Below, piece after piece: positions 1-7,754 of a stretch of 39,325 nt of DNA. Positions within the stretch are counted from its first letter, which is position 1; each line of letters opens with the position of its first letter. The notes beneath the pieces are model-generated. The model saw only the letters and a program-made list of their open reading frames with translations. It did not search any database and was not told the origin of the DNA. The stretch comes from Frankia sp. AiPa1 (GTDB lineage: Bacteria; Actinomycetota; Actinomycetes; Frankiales; Frankiaceae): contig NZ_JALKFZ020000129.1 of the NCBI RefSeq assembly GCF_023243075.1, positions 1 to 39,325 on the forward strand, read 5' to 3'. The translations under genes and the position numbers were made by a program.

Positions 1-41
1 GGGGGCGAGCGGCGACGAGCAGGTACGGGCACGGCGGAGCG

Positions 42-110
42 CCCCCCCCGGCCGCCCCCCCCCCCCCCCGCCGCCCCCCCCCCGCCCCCCCCCCCCCCCC
101 CCCCCCCCCC
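42..110. other. C-homopolymer tract, probable contig-end artefact
   Basis: About 69 bases consist of C with only a few isolated G, ending in an uninterrupted run of 26 C (85-110). High-GC actinomycete genes do not normally contain such runs. With the similar C/G tract at the right end, this suggests low-quality sequence at a contig edge. Coding calls should not be extended through it. Confidence 0.75.
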
Positions 111-112
111 AC

Positions 113-157
113 CTCGGCGACATCATCCGCGACACGGTCATCGCGGCTCTGACCTGA
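113..157 (+). CDS. C-terminal end of an unidentified protein (partial)
   Basis: After the C tract, one frame reads LGDIIRDTVIAALT and stops at TGA 155-157. The composition, with hydrophobic residues spaced as in an amphipathic helix, is protein-like, whereas the other forward frames look like shadow translation. Only about 14 residues are visible, so no family can be named. The gene would lie upstream of the EAL gene on the same strand, 63 bp before its start. Confidence 0.3.
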   Translation, partial: LGDIIRDTVIAALT

Positions 158-220
158 CCGGGCGGACCCAACCGGACGTGCCGACCGCATGGAGGCGCGC
201 GCCGCGGGGAATGCCTGCCC

Positions 221-1537
221 GTGGAGGTGGTCGGTGTGGTGGGCGGGACAGCGGTCACAGCCGATCCGGGGGTCCCGATCGAGCTGCCGCAGGCCACGTC
301 GATCATCGCGGACCTGCTTGACATCCTCCGCCGCCAGCTGGACATGGATCTCGCCCTGCTGGTGCGGGCCGAACGCGAGCATCTGGTCGTTCAGGTCATG
401 CGCGGCTCCCCCGCCCACTTTCCGCTGGCCGAGGGCGATCTGCTCGCCCGGCGGACCGGTCTGCTCGGACAGATCCTCGGCGGGCACCTGCCCGGCATCG
501 TGGCCGACACCAGCACCGACCCGAGGTGCGCCGCGTTGCGTACCGCCCCCGCCGGAGGGGACCGTCCGCAGTCCGCGGGTGGCGATGAGCCCGGCGGGCT
601 GGACGTCCGGCTGGTGCGGGCCTACGCCTGCTCCCCCGTGCTGGACAGCGACGGTGAGGTCTACGGCCTGCTCGTCTGCCTCGCCCGTCGGACCCGGCTC
701 TCGATCAGTGCCACGCGCGACGGTCGGTTCCTGCGGCTGATGGCCGCGTTCCTCACCGACTCGGTCCTCGACCCGCAGGAGATGTGGACCAGGCGGCGCC
801 GGGTGTGGCAGGAGGTCAGCGATCTGATCGACAACGGCGGGCCGCGGCTGGTCCTCCAGCCGATCATGCGGCTGGAGGACGACCGCGTGGTCGGCCTGGA
901 GGCGCTCTCGCGCTTCCCCGACCTGAGCGCGCCACCGCAGCACTGGTATGCCAACGCGGCGACCGTGGGCCTGGCCAGCGAGCTGGAACGCATCGTGATC
1001 CGCAGCGCCGTCGCGCTGCTGCCGATGCTGCCGGAACAGCTCACCCTGACAGTCAACGTCTCGCCGTCCACCCTTGTCTCGGGTCTGCTCGACCTGCTGC
1101 CCACGCAGGCCTCCGGCCGACTGGTCATGGAGATCACCGAGCATGAGCACATCAGCGACGACGGGCGGCTGCTGCTCGCCGTCGATATGCTGCGCCACCG
1201 GGGCATCCGCATCGCGATCGACGACCTCGGCACCGGGTACGCCGGCCTCGCGCAGCTGCTGCGCCTGCGCCCGGAGATCATCAAACTGGATGGCGTGATC
1301 ACCCGTGGCATCGACTGTGACGCCGCCCGCCGGGCGATCGCCGCGGGCCTCGTCGAGGTCGCCGCCGCGATCGGGGGACGGGTGGTCGCCGAGGGCATCG
1401 AGACCCCGCGGGAGCTCGCCACGGTGCGGGCCGTCGGCATCCCCTATGGCCAGGGCTTCCTGCTGGGCCGCCCGAAGCCCTGCGCCGACGCGGCCCGCCT
1501 GTTCCGGGCGGCCGCTTCCACAGTCAGTCCCGCCTGA
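221..1537 (+). CDS. EAL-domain c-di-GMP phosphodiesterase with N-terminal GAF-like sensor
   Basis: This 438-residue cytoplasmic protein probably hydrolyses cyclic di-GMP to pGpG. Residues about 20-190 form a GAF-like sensory region. Residues about 200-430 are an EAL domain with the catalytic set apparently intact: EALSRF (E227), Asn in VNVSPS, MEITE (E304), DDLGTG (D334/D335), K355, AEGIE (E391) and the QG of GQGF (Q411). No GGDEF domain and no membrane segment are seen. The GTG at 221 is the first in-frame start giving the full GAF-like region, and its ribosome-binding site is weak. The gene lies 155 bp before the GlnX-like sensor gene, so it may belong to the same signalling neighbourhood. 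The EAL call is secure. The GAF assignment rests on position and general pattern, and the ligand is unknown. Confidence 0.9.
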   Translation: MEVVGVVGGTAVTADPGVPIELPQATSIIADLLDILRRQLDMDLALLVRAEREHLVVQVMRGSPAHFPLAEGDLLARRTGLLGQILGGHLPGIVADTSTDPRCAALRTAPAGGDRPQSAGGDEPGGLDVRLVRAYACSPVLDSDGEVYGLLVCLARRTRLSISATRDGRFLRLMAAFLTDSVLDPQEMWTRRRRVWQEVSDLIDNGGPRLVLQPIMRLEDDRVVGLEALSRFPDLSAPPQHWYANAATVGLASELERIVIRSAVALLPMLPEQLTLTVNVSPSTLVSGLLDLLPTQASGRLVMEITEHEHISDDGRLLLAVDMLRHRGIRIAIDDLGTGYAGLAQLLRLRPEIIKLDGVITRGIDCDAARRAIAAGLVEVAAAIGGRVVAEGIETPRELATVRAVGIPYGQGFLLGRPKPCADAARLFRAAASTVSPA

Positions 1538-1678
1538 GCTCCCCCGCGGTGCTCCCGCCGCGGTACCCGACAGCGGGCGTCGAACATCGGCCGCCGGGTG
1601 CCCGAGCGGCGCCTGGCGGGGTGGCCCAGGTGGATGACGACGAGCAGACAGAACGGCCGGATCACGTCCGATCTCCCC

Positions 1679-1684
1679 TAGCAT
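1679..1684 (+). promoter_or_regulatory. TAGCAT -10-like element for a leaderless GlnX-like gene
   Basis: TAGCAT fits the actinobacterial TANNNT -10 pattern and ends 8 nt before the ATG at 1693, which has no convincing Shine-Dalgarno sequence. Transcription would begin at or next to the start codon. The same hexamer, also preceded by GATCT, occurs before pknG at 3278. No clear -35 box is visible. Confidence 0.45.
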
Positions 1685-1692
1685 CGTCCGGT

Positions 1693-3057
1693 ATGACCGG
1701 GGTGGGTACGCCGGCGCGCCCCTCCGCCGTCGGTGGACCCGGCGCAGCCGCAGGGAGCACAGCCGCGGGCCCAGGCAGCACAGCCGCGGGCGAGACCGCA
1801 CCGCGGCGGCTGCGGCGGTGGACCGGGAGCCCGCCCGGTCGGCTGCGGGTGGTCTCGCTGGTGGTGACGGGGCTGCTGATCGTGCTGTGGGCCGCGGCGT
1901 ACGTCCCGGCGTGGGAGCGGCAGACGGCCCTGCGCAGGCTGACCCACGGGCCCGGCGGCGGGACAGCGGGCGCGCTGGTAGCCGCGCAGGGCCTGCGGGC
2001 GGACCTGGCCGGCGCCGATGCCGCCGCGACCCGCGCCCGACTCGGTGGCGACGGCGACGAGATGGCCCGCCAGCGCGCGGCCTACCAGCGCCTGCTGGTC
2101 GACGCCGGCGGGCGGATCATCGTGCTTGCCCGCGTCCCGGAGGGTCGGGATTCCGGCGAGCATCGGGCCGCGGTCGCGTCCGCGCTCACCGTCGTCGCCG
2201 GGCAGCTGGCCCGCTACGGCGCCGAGGTGGCGCGGGCGGGGGTCGCCCGCTCGGAGCTGATGTGGGGCACGATCCTGCCCGCGGCCGACCGGATCGTCGC
2301 GGCCGAGCAGGCCGAGGTGGACCGGGACTCGGGCCGGGCCGACCAGGGCACCGCAACGATGATCATCGTCGGCCTCGTCGCGGTGGGCGCGCTCGCCGCC
2401 AGCCAGGTGTGGTTGCTGCGCCGTACCAACCGCATCCTCAACCCGGCGCTGGCCGCGGCCAGCATCCTGGCGGCCGTGGCCACCGGCTGGGCGCTGGTTG
2501 CCTTCGGCCTGCAGCACGACCGCCTCGCCGACGGACGTGATCACGGCTACCGGCCGCTGATCGCGTCGTCGCAGGCGCGGGTCCTGACCGCGCGGGTCTG
2601 GACGGACGACCAGCGCGCCCTGCTCGACCGGCCCAGCGCGTCCCGTCTGAACGCCGACTCCACCGCCGCGGACGCCCGCCTGCGCGGTGGCGCGCACGGC
2701 GGACTGCTGGCCGAGATCGGCACCCCATCCGTTCCCGGCCCGGGCCCACGCGTCTCGCTCAGCCCCCTGTGGGCCGACTACCAGGGGGTTGCCGCCCGGG
2801 TCCGGCAGCTCGTCATGGGTCCCGGTGGCCTGTGGACGGCGGCCGGGCTCGCCCAGGACGACGCGACGGCGGCCTTCGAGCGTTTCGACGTGCGCGCCAC
2901 GGCCGTTGACGCGGCCAGCGCGGCCCGGTTCGAGGACAGTCTCACCAGCGCCGCGGAGGTTCTCGACCGCCTGCCGGTCGCCCTGTCGGTCCTGCTCGCC
3001 CTCGCCGCGGTCCTCACCCTTGCCGGCTTCCAGGTCCGGATCAACGACTACCGCTAG
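1693..3057 (+). CDS. GlnX-like four-helix membrane sensor protein
   Basis: This 454-residue membrane protein has four predicted helices, near residues 53-73, 222-243, 250-273 and 427-448. They enclose two Ala/Arg/Asp-rich segments (about 75-220 and 275-425) likely to face the cell exterior. The layout and the position before a PknG-type gene match GlnX, the mycobacterial membrane protein that relays amino-acid sensing from the binding lipoprotein GlnH to PknG. No glnH lies between the two genes here. The ATG at 1693 is preferred because a TAGCAT element lies 8 nt upstream and because the frame before it (open from 1549) is disordered and Pro/Gly-rich. No enzymatic motif is present. The GlnX relation rests on topology and synteny, not on an alignment. 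Confidence 0.7.
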   Translation: MTGVGTPARPSAVGGPGAAAGSTAAGPGSTAAGETAPRRLRRWTGSPPGRLRVVSLVVTGLLIVLWAAAYVPAWERQTALRRLTHGPGGGTAGALVAAQGLRADLAGADAAATRARLGGDGDEMARQRAAYQRLLVDAGGRIIVLARVPEGRDSGEHRAAVASALTVVAGQLARYGAEVARAGVARSELMWGTILPAADRIVAAEQAEVDRDSGRADQGTATMIIVGLVAVGALAASQVWLLRRTNRILNPALAAASILAAVATGWALVAFGLQHDRLADGRDHGYRPLIASSQARVLTARVWTDDQRALLDRPSASRLNADSTAADARLRGGAHGGLLAEIGTPSVPGPGPRVSLSPLWADYQGVAARVRQLVMGPGGLWTAAGLAQDDATAAFERFDVRATAVDAASAARFEDSLTSAAEVLDRLPVALSVLLALAAVLTLAGFQVRINDYR

Positions 3058-3156
3058 CCCGCCAGCGACGGTCGCGGGTGCGGGTGCGCCTTGTCCGGTG
3101 GCGTGCGGGGGTGCCCCGGCACGCCACCGGTGGGTGGTGATACCGACCACGCGCAC

Positions 3157-3186
3157 CGCGCCGATCCGCGCACGCGCATCGGCGCG
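3157..3186 (+). terminator. Hairpin terminator candidate after the GlnX-like gene
   Basis: CGCGCCGAT (3157-3165) and ATCGGCGCG (3178-3186) are perfect inverted repeats with a 12-nt GC-rich loop. The hairpin lies 100 bp after the sensor stop codon and 92 bp before the pknG promoter candidate. It has no T tract, as is usual in high-GC actinomycetes. If it works, pknG is transcribed separately. Confidence 0.45.
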
Positions 3187-3277
3187 TCCAGCCCGGATGC
3201 AGCATTGATCCGGCGCGGACATACCGGGTCGGATGACGAGAACGCGACAGCGGCCCGCACCGGGTGATCCGGCGATC

Positions 3278-3283
3278 TAGCAT
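3278..3283 (+). promoter_or_regulatory. TAGCAT -10-like element upstream of pknG
   Basis: GATCTAGCATCG here resembles the sequence before the GlnX-like gene. A GTG lies 8 nt downstream at 3292, but its frame closes after 31 codons. Initiation here would give pknG a leader of about 130 nt carrying that short ORF. Confidence 0.4.
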
Positions 3284-3291
3284 CGGTCATC

Positions 3292-3387
3292 GTGCGGGCG
3301 CCACACGGCCAGCGGCCCGGATCCGGTCTCGCATCGACGCGGGCGGCGGCCGGGGCCGGGGTGCCGGCGCCGCCGTTCTGCGCATGA
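3292..3387 (+). CDS. Possible 31-residue leader peptide upstream of pknG
   Basis: A GTG 8 nt after the TAGCAT element opens a 31-codon frame ending at TGA 3385-3387, 40 bp before the preferred pknG start. The product would be rich in Gly, Ala, Pro and Arg and ends PPFCA. No ribosome-binding site is visible, so translation would be leaderless. The evidence is positional only: the spacing equals that between TAGCAT and ATG in the GlnX-like gene. It could equally be untranslated leader. Confidence 0.2.
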   Translation: MRAPHGQRPGSGLASTRAAAGAGVPAPPFCA

Positions 3388-3426
3388 GGTCGGCGGCGTC
3401 AGCAGAGCAAGCCACGAGGAGTGCCC

Positions 3427-6321
3427 GTGACCCATCCCCAGCGCTGCCCCGAGCCCGGGTGCGGCGGCGTGGTCGAGGATGGCCGCTGCTCGGTCGCGGG
3501 ACGTGCGCATCGCGCACCCGCGGCGCCGGTGCGTGAGGGCACCCCGCCCGCGACGGCGATGTCCGGGGCCACGACGGCGACGCCAAGCCCGACAGCGACG
3601 CCAAGCCCGACGGCGATGCCGCATCCCACGACGATCCCGCCGGTGGTGAGCTCGCCGGTCACGCCTCCGCCACCGGTCACCTTCGCGCCGGCGACGCCCA
3701 CGCCCGGCACGCCCGCGGCGGGCACGACCCGGCCCGCCACCTTCTCCCCTGCCGTCCTCTCCCCCACTGCTCCTTCCCCTGCCGCTGTTTCGCCTGGCGC
3801 TACTTCGCCTGGCGCTACTTCCTCTGGCACCGCTGCCCCTGGCGCCGCTGTCGCTGCCGCCTCGCCCCGCGCTCGTCCCACTGTTGCGTCCCGCCCGGAT
3901 CCCGAGGCGGTGACGTTGCCGCCGCGGCGGGCGGATCCGCCCGCCGGCTCCCCACCGGGTGCCCGCCTGGCAGGGCCGCAGCGGACCGCATGGGCGAGAC
4001 CGGACGTGCCTGGCGCGGGCTCGGCGCGTCCTGCCTCGGTGGCGTCGGTCCGCTATCCGGCGCCCGCGTCGCCACGGGGGCGATCGACAGGCAGCCGGGC
4101 GGGCATCGGCACGGCGACGGGCATCGGTTCCGGCGACCGCGGGCACCCGGGTACCGCTGCCGCCGCCGGCGCTATGGCGGGAGCCGCCCGAGCGCACGCA
4201 GCGCTGGCCGAGTCCTGGCCCCGGACGGACGGACCGCTGGGGGCCGGGCTGGTGCGGGTGCCCCCGGTCGTGCAGCCGGATCCGGCGAACCTGCTGCTCG
4301 CCGACCCCAGACTGCCGCTGCGGCTGCGGATGTGCCGGCGCTGCGGCGAGCCGGTGGGGCGCCCGCGCGCCGGTCAGCCGGCCCTCGCGGAGGGCTTCTG
4401 CGCCGGCTGCGGGCAGCCGTACTCGTTGCGCCCGGGTCTGCGTCCCGGGGACCAGATCGGACCGTACGAGATCGAGGGCGTGCTCGCCCACGGCGCCCAC
4501 GGCTGGACCTACCTGGCCCGGGTCCACACCGGCGGCACCGACACCTGGGTGGCCATGCGGGCGCTGACCGCCTCGGCTGACCGCGCGGTGCGGGCCGCGG
4601 CCATGGCCGAACGGCGCTTCCTGACCGAGCTTGACCATCCCGGGATCGCGCGTGCCCACACGTGTCTCGAGCATGGCGACACCTGCTATCTCGTCACCGA
4701 GCACGTCGCTGGTATTACGCTGCGTGAGATGCAGCGTCAACGACACAGTGACGCCGGACGTCCGGATCCCCTGCCGGTGACCGAGGCGATCGCCTTCGTG
4801 CTGGCCATCCTGCCCGCGCTCGGCTATCTGCACCGACGCGGCCTGGTCTACGGGGATCTGCGGCCGGACACCATCATGGCCGGCGGCGATCAGATTCGGC
4901 TCGTCGAGCTTCGCGGCGTCCACCGCGCCCGCGGCGGGCCCGGTGAGCCCTCGGTGGTGCCGGCCCTCGCGCAGGGCACGGTCGGGTTCCAGGCGCCGGA
5001 AGCGGCAACCGAGGGTCCGTCCGCCGCCGGCGACCTGTACGCGGCCGCGCGGACACTGGCGGCCCTCGCCCTGGATGTGCGCGGTCTCACCTCGACGTAC
5101 CGGTTCAGCCTGCCGCCGGCCGCCGGCCACGGTGTCCTCGCCCGCCACGAGTCGCTGTCCCGGCTGCTCACGAAGGCCACGGCGCGCGACCCCTCCCGAC
5201 GATTCCGCGACGCGAAGGATCTGCACGACGAGCTGCTCGGCGTCCTGCACGAGGTCGTCGCCGCCGAACACGGCCGGCCCGCGCCCGCCCGCAGCACCCG
5301 CTTCTCCCCCGAGTCCACCGGCACGACCACCGGCACGACCACCGCCGCACCGGCGCCGGCCCCGCGCTCAGGGCCGCCTGGGTCGGGGCCACCGACAGGG
5401 GGGTGGCCGGCGGGAGGATGGCCGGTGTTCCCCTGGTCGGCACTGCCCCGGTTGTTGCCCGACCCGGCCGACCCGGCCTGCGACGCGCTGCGCGCGCTGC
5501 CCGAGATCGAGCCCGCCCGCGTCACCGCCCTGCTGGCGGCCCTCGCCACGAGCAGCCCGGCGGCCCGGCTGCACCTGGCCGACCTGCACACCCGCCGGGG
5601 CGACCGGGACGCGGCGCGGGCGCTGCTCGCCGCCGCCGAGGCCGCCAGTCCGCACGACTGGCGCGTGCGCTGGCAGCGAGGTCTGCTGCTGCTCGCCGAG
5701 GGCGACGCCACCTCGGCGAGCACCGCCTTCGACCGGGTGTACAGCGAAGTGCCCGGCGAGCTCGCACCGAAGCTCGCCCTGGCGGTGGCCGCCGAGTCCG
5801 CGGGCGATCACGGTCGCGCCCGGATGCTGTACGACCTGGTCTCCCGCACCGACAACACGCTGAGCGCGGCGGCGTTCGGCCTGGCCCGGCTGCGCCTGGC
5901 CGCCGGGGACCGGACCGGTGCGCTCGAGGCCTACCGCCGGGTGCCGCCGGACGTGGTCGACCACGCCTGGGCACGCATCCACTTCGTGCGGGCGCTGGGC
6001 ACCGTCGGCGACCGGACGGGCGCCCCGGACCTTGCCGGGCTGCGCAGTGCCTCGACCGTCCTCGCCGAGCTGGACCTGCCCCCCACCACCCGGGCGGCCC
6101 TCACCCGGGAACTGCTCACGGGTGCGCTCGCCCTGCTACGTTCCGGTGCCCAGGCGCCCGATCCCGGCACCGAGATCGCCGGGACGCCGCTTTCCCCCGT
6201 CCCCGTCCGGCTCGGCCTCGAACACGCCTATCGCACACTGGCCAGCCACGCCTCGACCAGCCACGAACGCCACCGCCTGGTGGATCTCGCCAACCGTATC
6301 CGCCCTCGAACCCTCCTGTGA
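3427..6321 (+). CDS. pknG: PknG-type protein kinase homologue, probable pseudokinase
   Basis: This 964-residue protein has the PknG architecture. It starts with a short Cys motif (PEPGCGG...DGRC), followed by about 270 Pro/Thr/Ala-rich residues and a rubredoxin-like metal site (C303xxC306, C325xxC328). A kinase fold (about 345-590) and a TPR-type C-terminal region follow; the latter contains ELAPKLALA and AAFGLARLR and ends HRLVDLANRIRPRTLL. Mycobacterial PknG is about 750 residues and soluble, and regulates glutamate metabolism. Key kinase residues are changed here: the ATP Lys is R378 (VAMR), the loop reads YGDLRPDT (D477 kept, Lys to Arg, Asn to Thr482), and the DFG Asp is E494 (VELRG). 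APE is kept. GTG 3427 is preferred to GTG 3421 because GAGGAG lies 6 nt before it. The next gene, a phosphatase, starts 8 bp after the stop. Confidence 0.9.
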   Translation: MTHPQRCPEPGCGGVVEDGRCSVAGRAHRAPAAPVREGTPPATAMSGATTATPSPTATPSPTAMPHPTTIPPVVSSPVTPPPPVTFAPATPTPGTPAAGTTRPATFSPAVLSPTAPSPAAVSPGATSPGATSSGTAAPGAAVAAASPRARPTVASRPDPEAVTLPPRRADPPAGSPPGARLAGPQRTAWARPDVPGAGSARPASVASVRYPAPASPRGRSTGSRAGIGTATGIGSGDRGHPGTAAAAGAMAGAARAHAALAESWPRTDGPLGAGLVRVPPVVQPDPANLLLADPRLPLRLRMCRRCGEPVGRPRAGQPALAEGFCAGCGQPYSLRPGLRPGDQIGPYEIEGVLAHGAHGWTYLARVHTGGTDTWVAMRALTASADRAVRAAAMAERRFLTELDHPGIARAHTCLEHGDTCYLVTEHVAGITLREMQRQRHSDAGRPDPLPVTEAIAFVLAILPALGYLHRRGLVYGDLRPDTIMAGGDQIRLVELRGVHRARGGPGEPSVVPALAQGTVGFQAPEAATEGPSAAGDLYAAARTLAALALDVRGLTSTYRFSLPPAAGHGVLARHESLSRLLTKATARDPSRRFRDAKDLHDELLGVLHEVVAAEHGRPAPARSTRFSPESTGTTTGTTTAAPAPAPRSGPPGSGPPTGGWPAGGWPVFPWSALPRLLPDPADPACDALRALPEIEPARVTALLAALATSSPAARLHLADLHTRRGDRDAARALLAAAEAASPHDWRVRWQRGLLLLAEGDATSASTAFDRVYSEVPGELAPKLALAVAAESAGDHGRARMLYDLVSRTDNTLSAAAFGLARLRLAAGDRTGALEAYRRVPPDVVDHAWARIHFVRALGTVGDRTGAPDLAGLRSASTVLAELDLPPTTRAALTRELLTGALALLRSGAQAPDPGTEIAGTPLSPVPVRLGLEHAYRTLASHASTSHERHRLVDLANRIRPRTLL

Positions 6322-6329
6322 CGCCACCC

Positions 6330-7652
6330 ATGACCTCACCGATATCTCCCACCCCCGTGCCCCCGCCCGGCCACACCGCGGCCAGCGCCACCGCGGCCAG
6401 CGCTGACGACGCCTCGGCCGTCACCGGGACGCGGGACACCGCCCTACCCTCCGATCCGCCGGTCACCGACGACACGCCGACCGTCGAGATCATCGCGTCC
6501 GTCGACGGCAGTGATGGCGGATCGGAGGTCGACCTCGGCCGATCCGCCGCCGTCAGCCACGTCGGCCTCGTGCACCGCACCAACGAGGATGGTTTCGCGC
6601 TGCGCACCGTCCAGCCCGCCGCCCACCCTCCTGACGATCACGATTCCGTCGACCACGACCGGTCCGGCGGTGGGACGATCACGATCGCCGCGGTCTGTGA
6701 CGGTGTGTCCACCGCCCCCGGTTCCGGCCCGGCCGCCGTCCGCGCGGCCTGGGAAGCGGTCGAGCTGCTCGCCCACATCGCCGGGACGATGTCCTCGACG
6801 TCGGCGTCGTCCGCTTCGGCGTCCGCTGCGTCAGCACCCTCCGCTTCGACGATGTCCGCGCCGCCCGCCTCCGCACCGGCGTCCCCGGGGCCCTGCGCCT
6901 CGCGGGGAGCCGCGGCGTCCGCCGCCTCCGCTGTCGTGGACGGCTGTGTGAACGCCTGTCAGGACCAGGACGGCGGCGGCACTCACCCGGACAACGGCGA
7001 CGACGATCACACCGGCTCGGCCCCCGGCGAGCGGGATCTGCTGGGTGGGGACACGAAGCCGTTGGGGCCGCGCCGTCATCCGGCCGCGGGGCCGGGGGGC
7101 ACCTGGCAGCCCGGCGCGCTGCGCGCCGCGGCGGCCGCGGCGGAGCGTGGCGCGCTCGCCTCCGTGGTCGACCGGGACGACACTCCGGCGTGCACCTTCG
7201 TCGCGGCGATCGTCACCGGGGAGCAGATCGCCGTCGGCTGGCTCGGGGACAGTCGCGCCTACCTGCTCGACCGCTCCGGGGCACACCTGCTCACCGCCGA
7301 CGACACCGTGGCCGCCGAGGCGGTGCGGGCCGGACTGCGCCCGCAGGAGTGGGCCGAGACGGGCCCCGGATCGCACACCATCACCCGCTGGATCGGTACC
7401 TCCAGCCCCGGGGCACTGCCCCACATCGTCGGATGCACACCGTCGCGACCCGGTCGCCTGGTGCTGTGCAGTGACGGGCTGTGGAACTACCTCTCGGCGC
7501 CGAACCGGCTCGCCGCACGGGTGGACGAGCTGCCCGCGAGCGCGTCGGCACTCGCCGTCGCCCGGCATCTGACCTCCGCGGCGCTCGCCGCCGGAGGAGG
7601 CGACAACATCACCGTGGTGGTCATCGACCTGCCGGCCGACGACCCGCGGTGA
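6330..7652 (+). CDS. PPM/PP2C-family Ser/Thr protein phosphatase
   Basis: This 440-residue metal-dependent phosphatase would remove phosphate from Ser/Thr residues. Its PPM motifs are in order: RTNEDGFAL (N85-D87), VCDGVS (D124), LGDSRAYL (D307), CSDGLW (D382) and GGDNITVV (D425, N426), so the two-metal centre appears complete. The first 70 residues are disordered, and a Ser/Ala/Pro-rich insert of about 60 residues interrupts the domain near 152-215. No membrane helix is seen. ATG 6330 lies 8 bp after the pknG stop. A GTG at 6318 overlaps that stop as GTGA and is an equally possible coupled start; neither has a clear ribosome-binding site. Tight linkage to a kinase that looks inactive raises the question of which kinase it opposes. 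Confidence 0.9.
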   Translation: MTSPISPTPVPPPGHTAASATAASADDASAVTGTRDTALPSDPPVTDDTPTVEIIASVDGSDGGSEVDLGRSAAVSHVGLVHRTNEDGFALRTVQPAAHPPDDHDSVDHDRSGGGTITIAAVCDGVSTAPGSGPAAVRAAWEAVELLAHIAGTMSSTSASSASASAASAPSASTMSAPPASAPASPGPCASRGAAASAASAVVDGCVNACQDQDGGGTHPDNGDDDHTGSAPGERDLLGGDTKPLGPRRHPAAGPGGTWQPGALRAAAAAAERGALASVVDRDDTPACTFVAAIVTGEQIAVGWLGDSRAYLLDRSGAHLLTADDTVAAEAVRAGLRPQEWAETGPGSHTITRWIGTSSPGALPHIVGCTPSRPGRLVLCSDGLWNYLSAPNRLAARVDELPASASALAVARHLTSAALAAGGGDNITVVVIDLPADDPR

Positions 7653-7657
7653 TGCTC

Positions 7658-7684
7658 ACCCGCCGGCCCGCGCGGCCGGCGGGT
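7658..7684. terminator. Strong bidirectional hairpin terminator
   Basis: An 11-bp perfect GC-rich stem (7658-7668 with 7674-7684) encloses a 5-nt loop, 5 bp after the phosphatase stop. The next gene, read from the other strand, ends at 7755. The position between convergent genes fits a shared terminator. Confidence 0.65.
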
Positions 7685-7726
7685 CGGTGACGCGTGATCG
7701 GAGGCCGGACCCGGCAGCCCCTCGAC

Positions 7727-7754
7727 CTGGCGACTGGCGACTGGCGACTGGCGA
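7727..7754. repeat. Four tandem copies of a 7-bp unit
   Basis: CTGGCGA is repeated four times without interruption (7727-7754), ending exactly where the stop codon of the reverse-strand YbaK-type gene begins (7755-7757). It is non-coding on the current calls and looks like a slippage-prone microsatellite. Confidence 0.85.

Noticed and set aside
3277..5271. A 664-codon frame on the minus strand opposite pknG
   Set aside because: The translation is Arg/Gly/His-rich without motifs, while the plus strand carries a clear PknG homologue. Such long antisense frames are normal at this GC content.
5403..6329. A long open frame running into the phosphatase gene from inside pknG
   Set aside because: It overlaps the conserved pknG C-terminal region and has no domain of its own. 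The phosphatase begins near 6318-6330.
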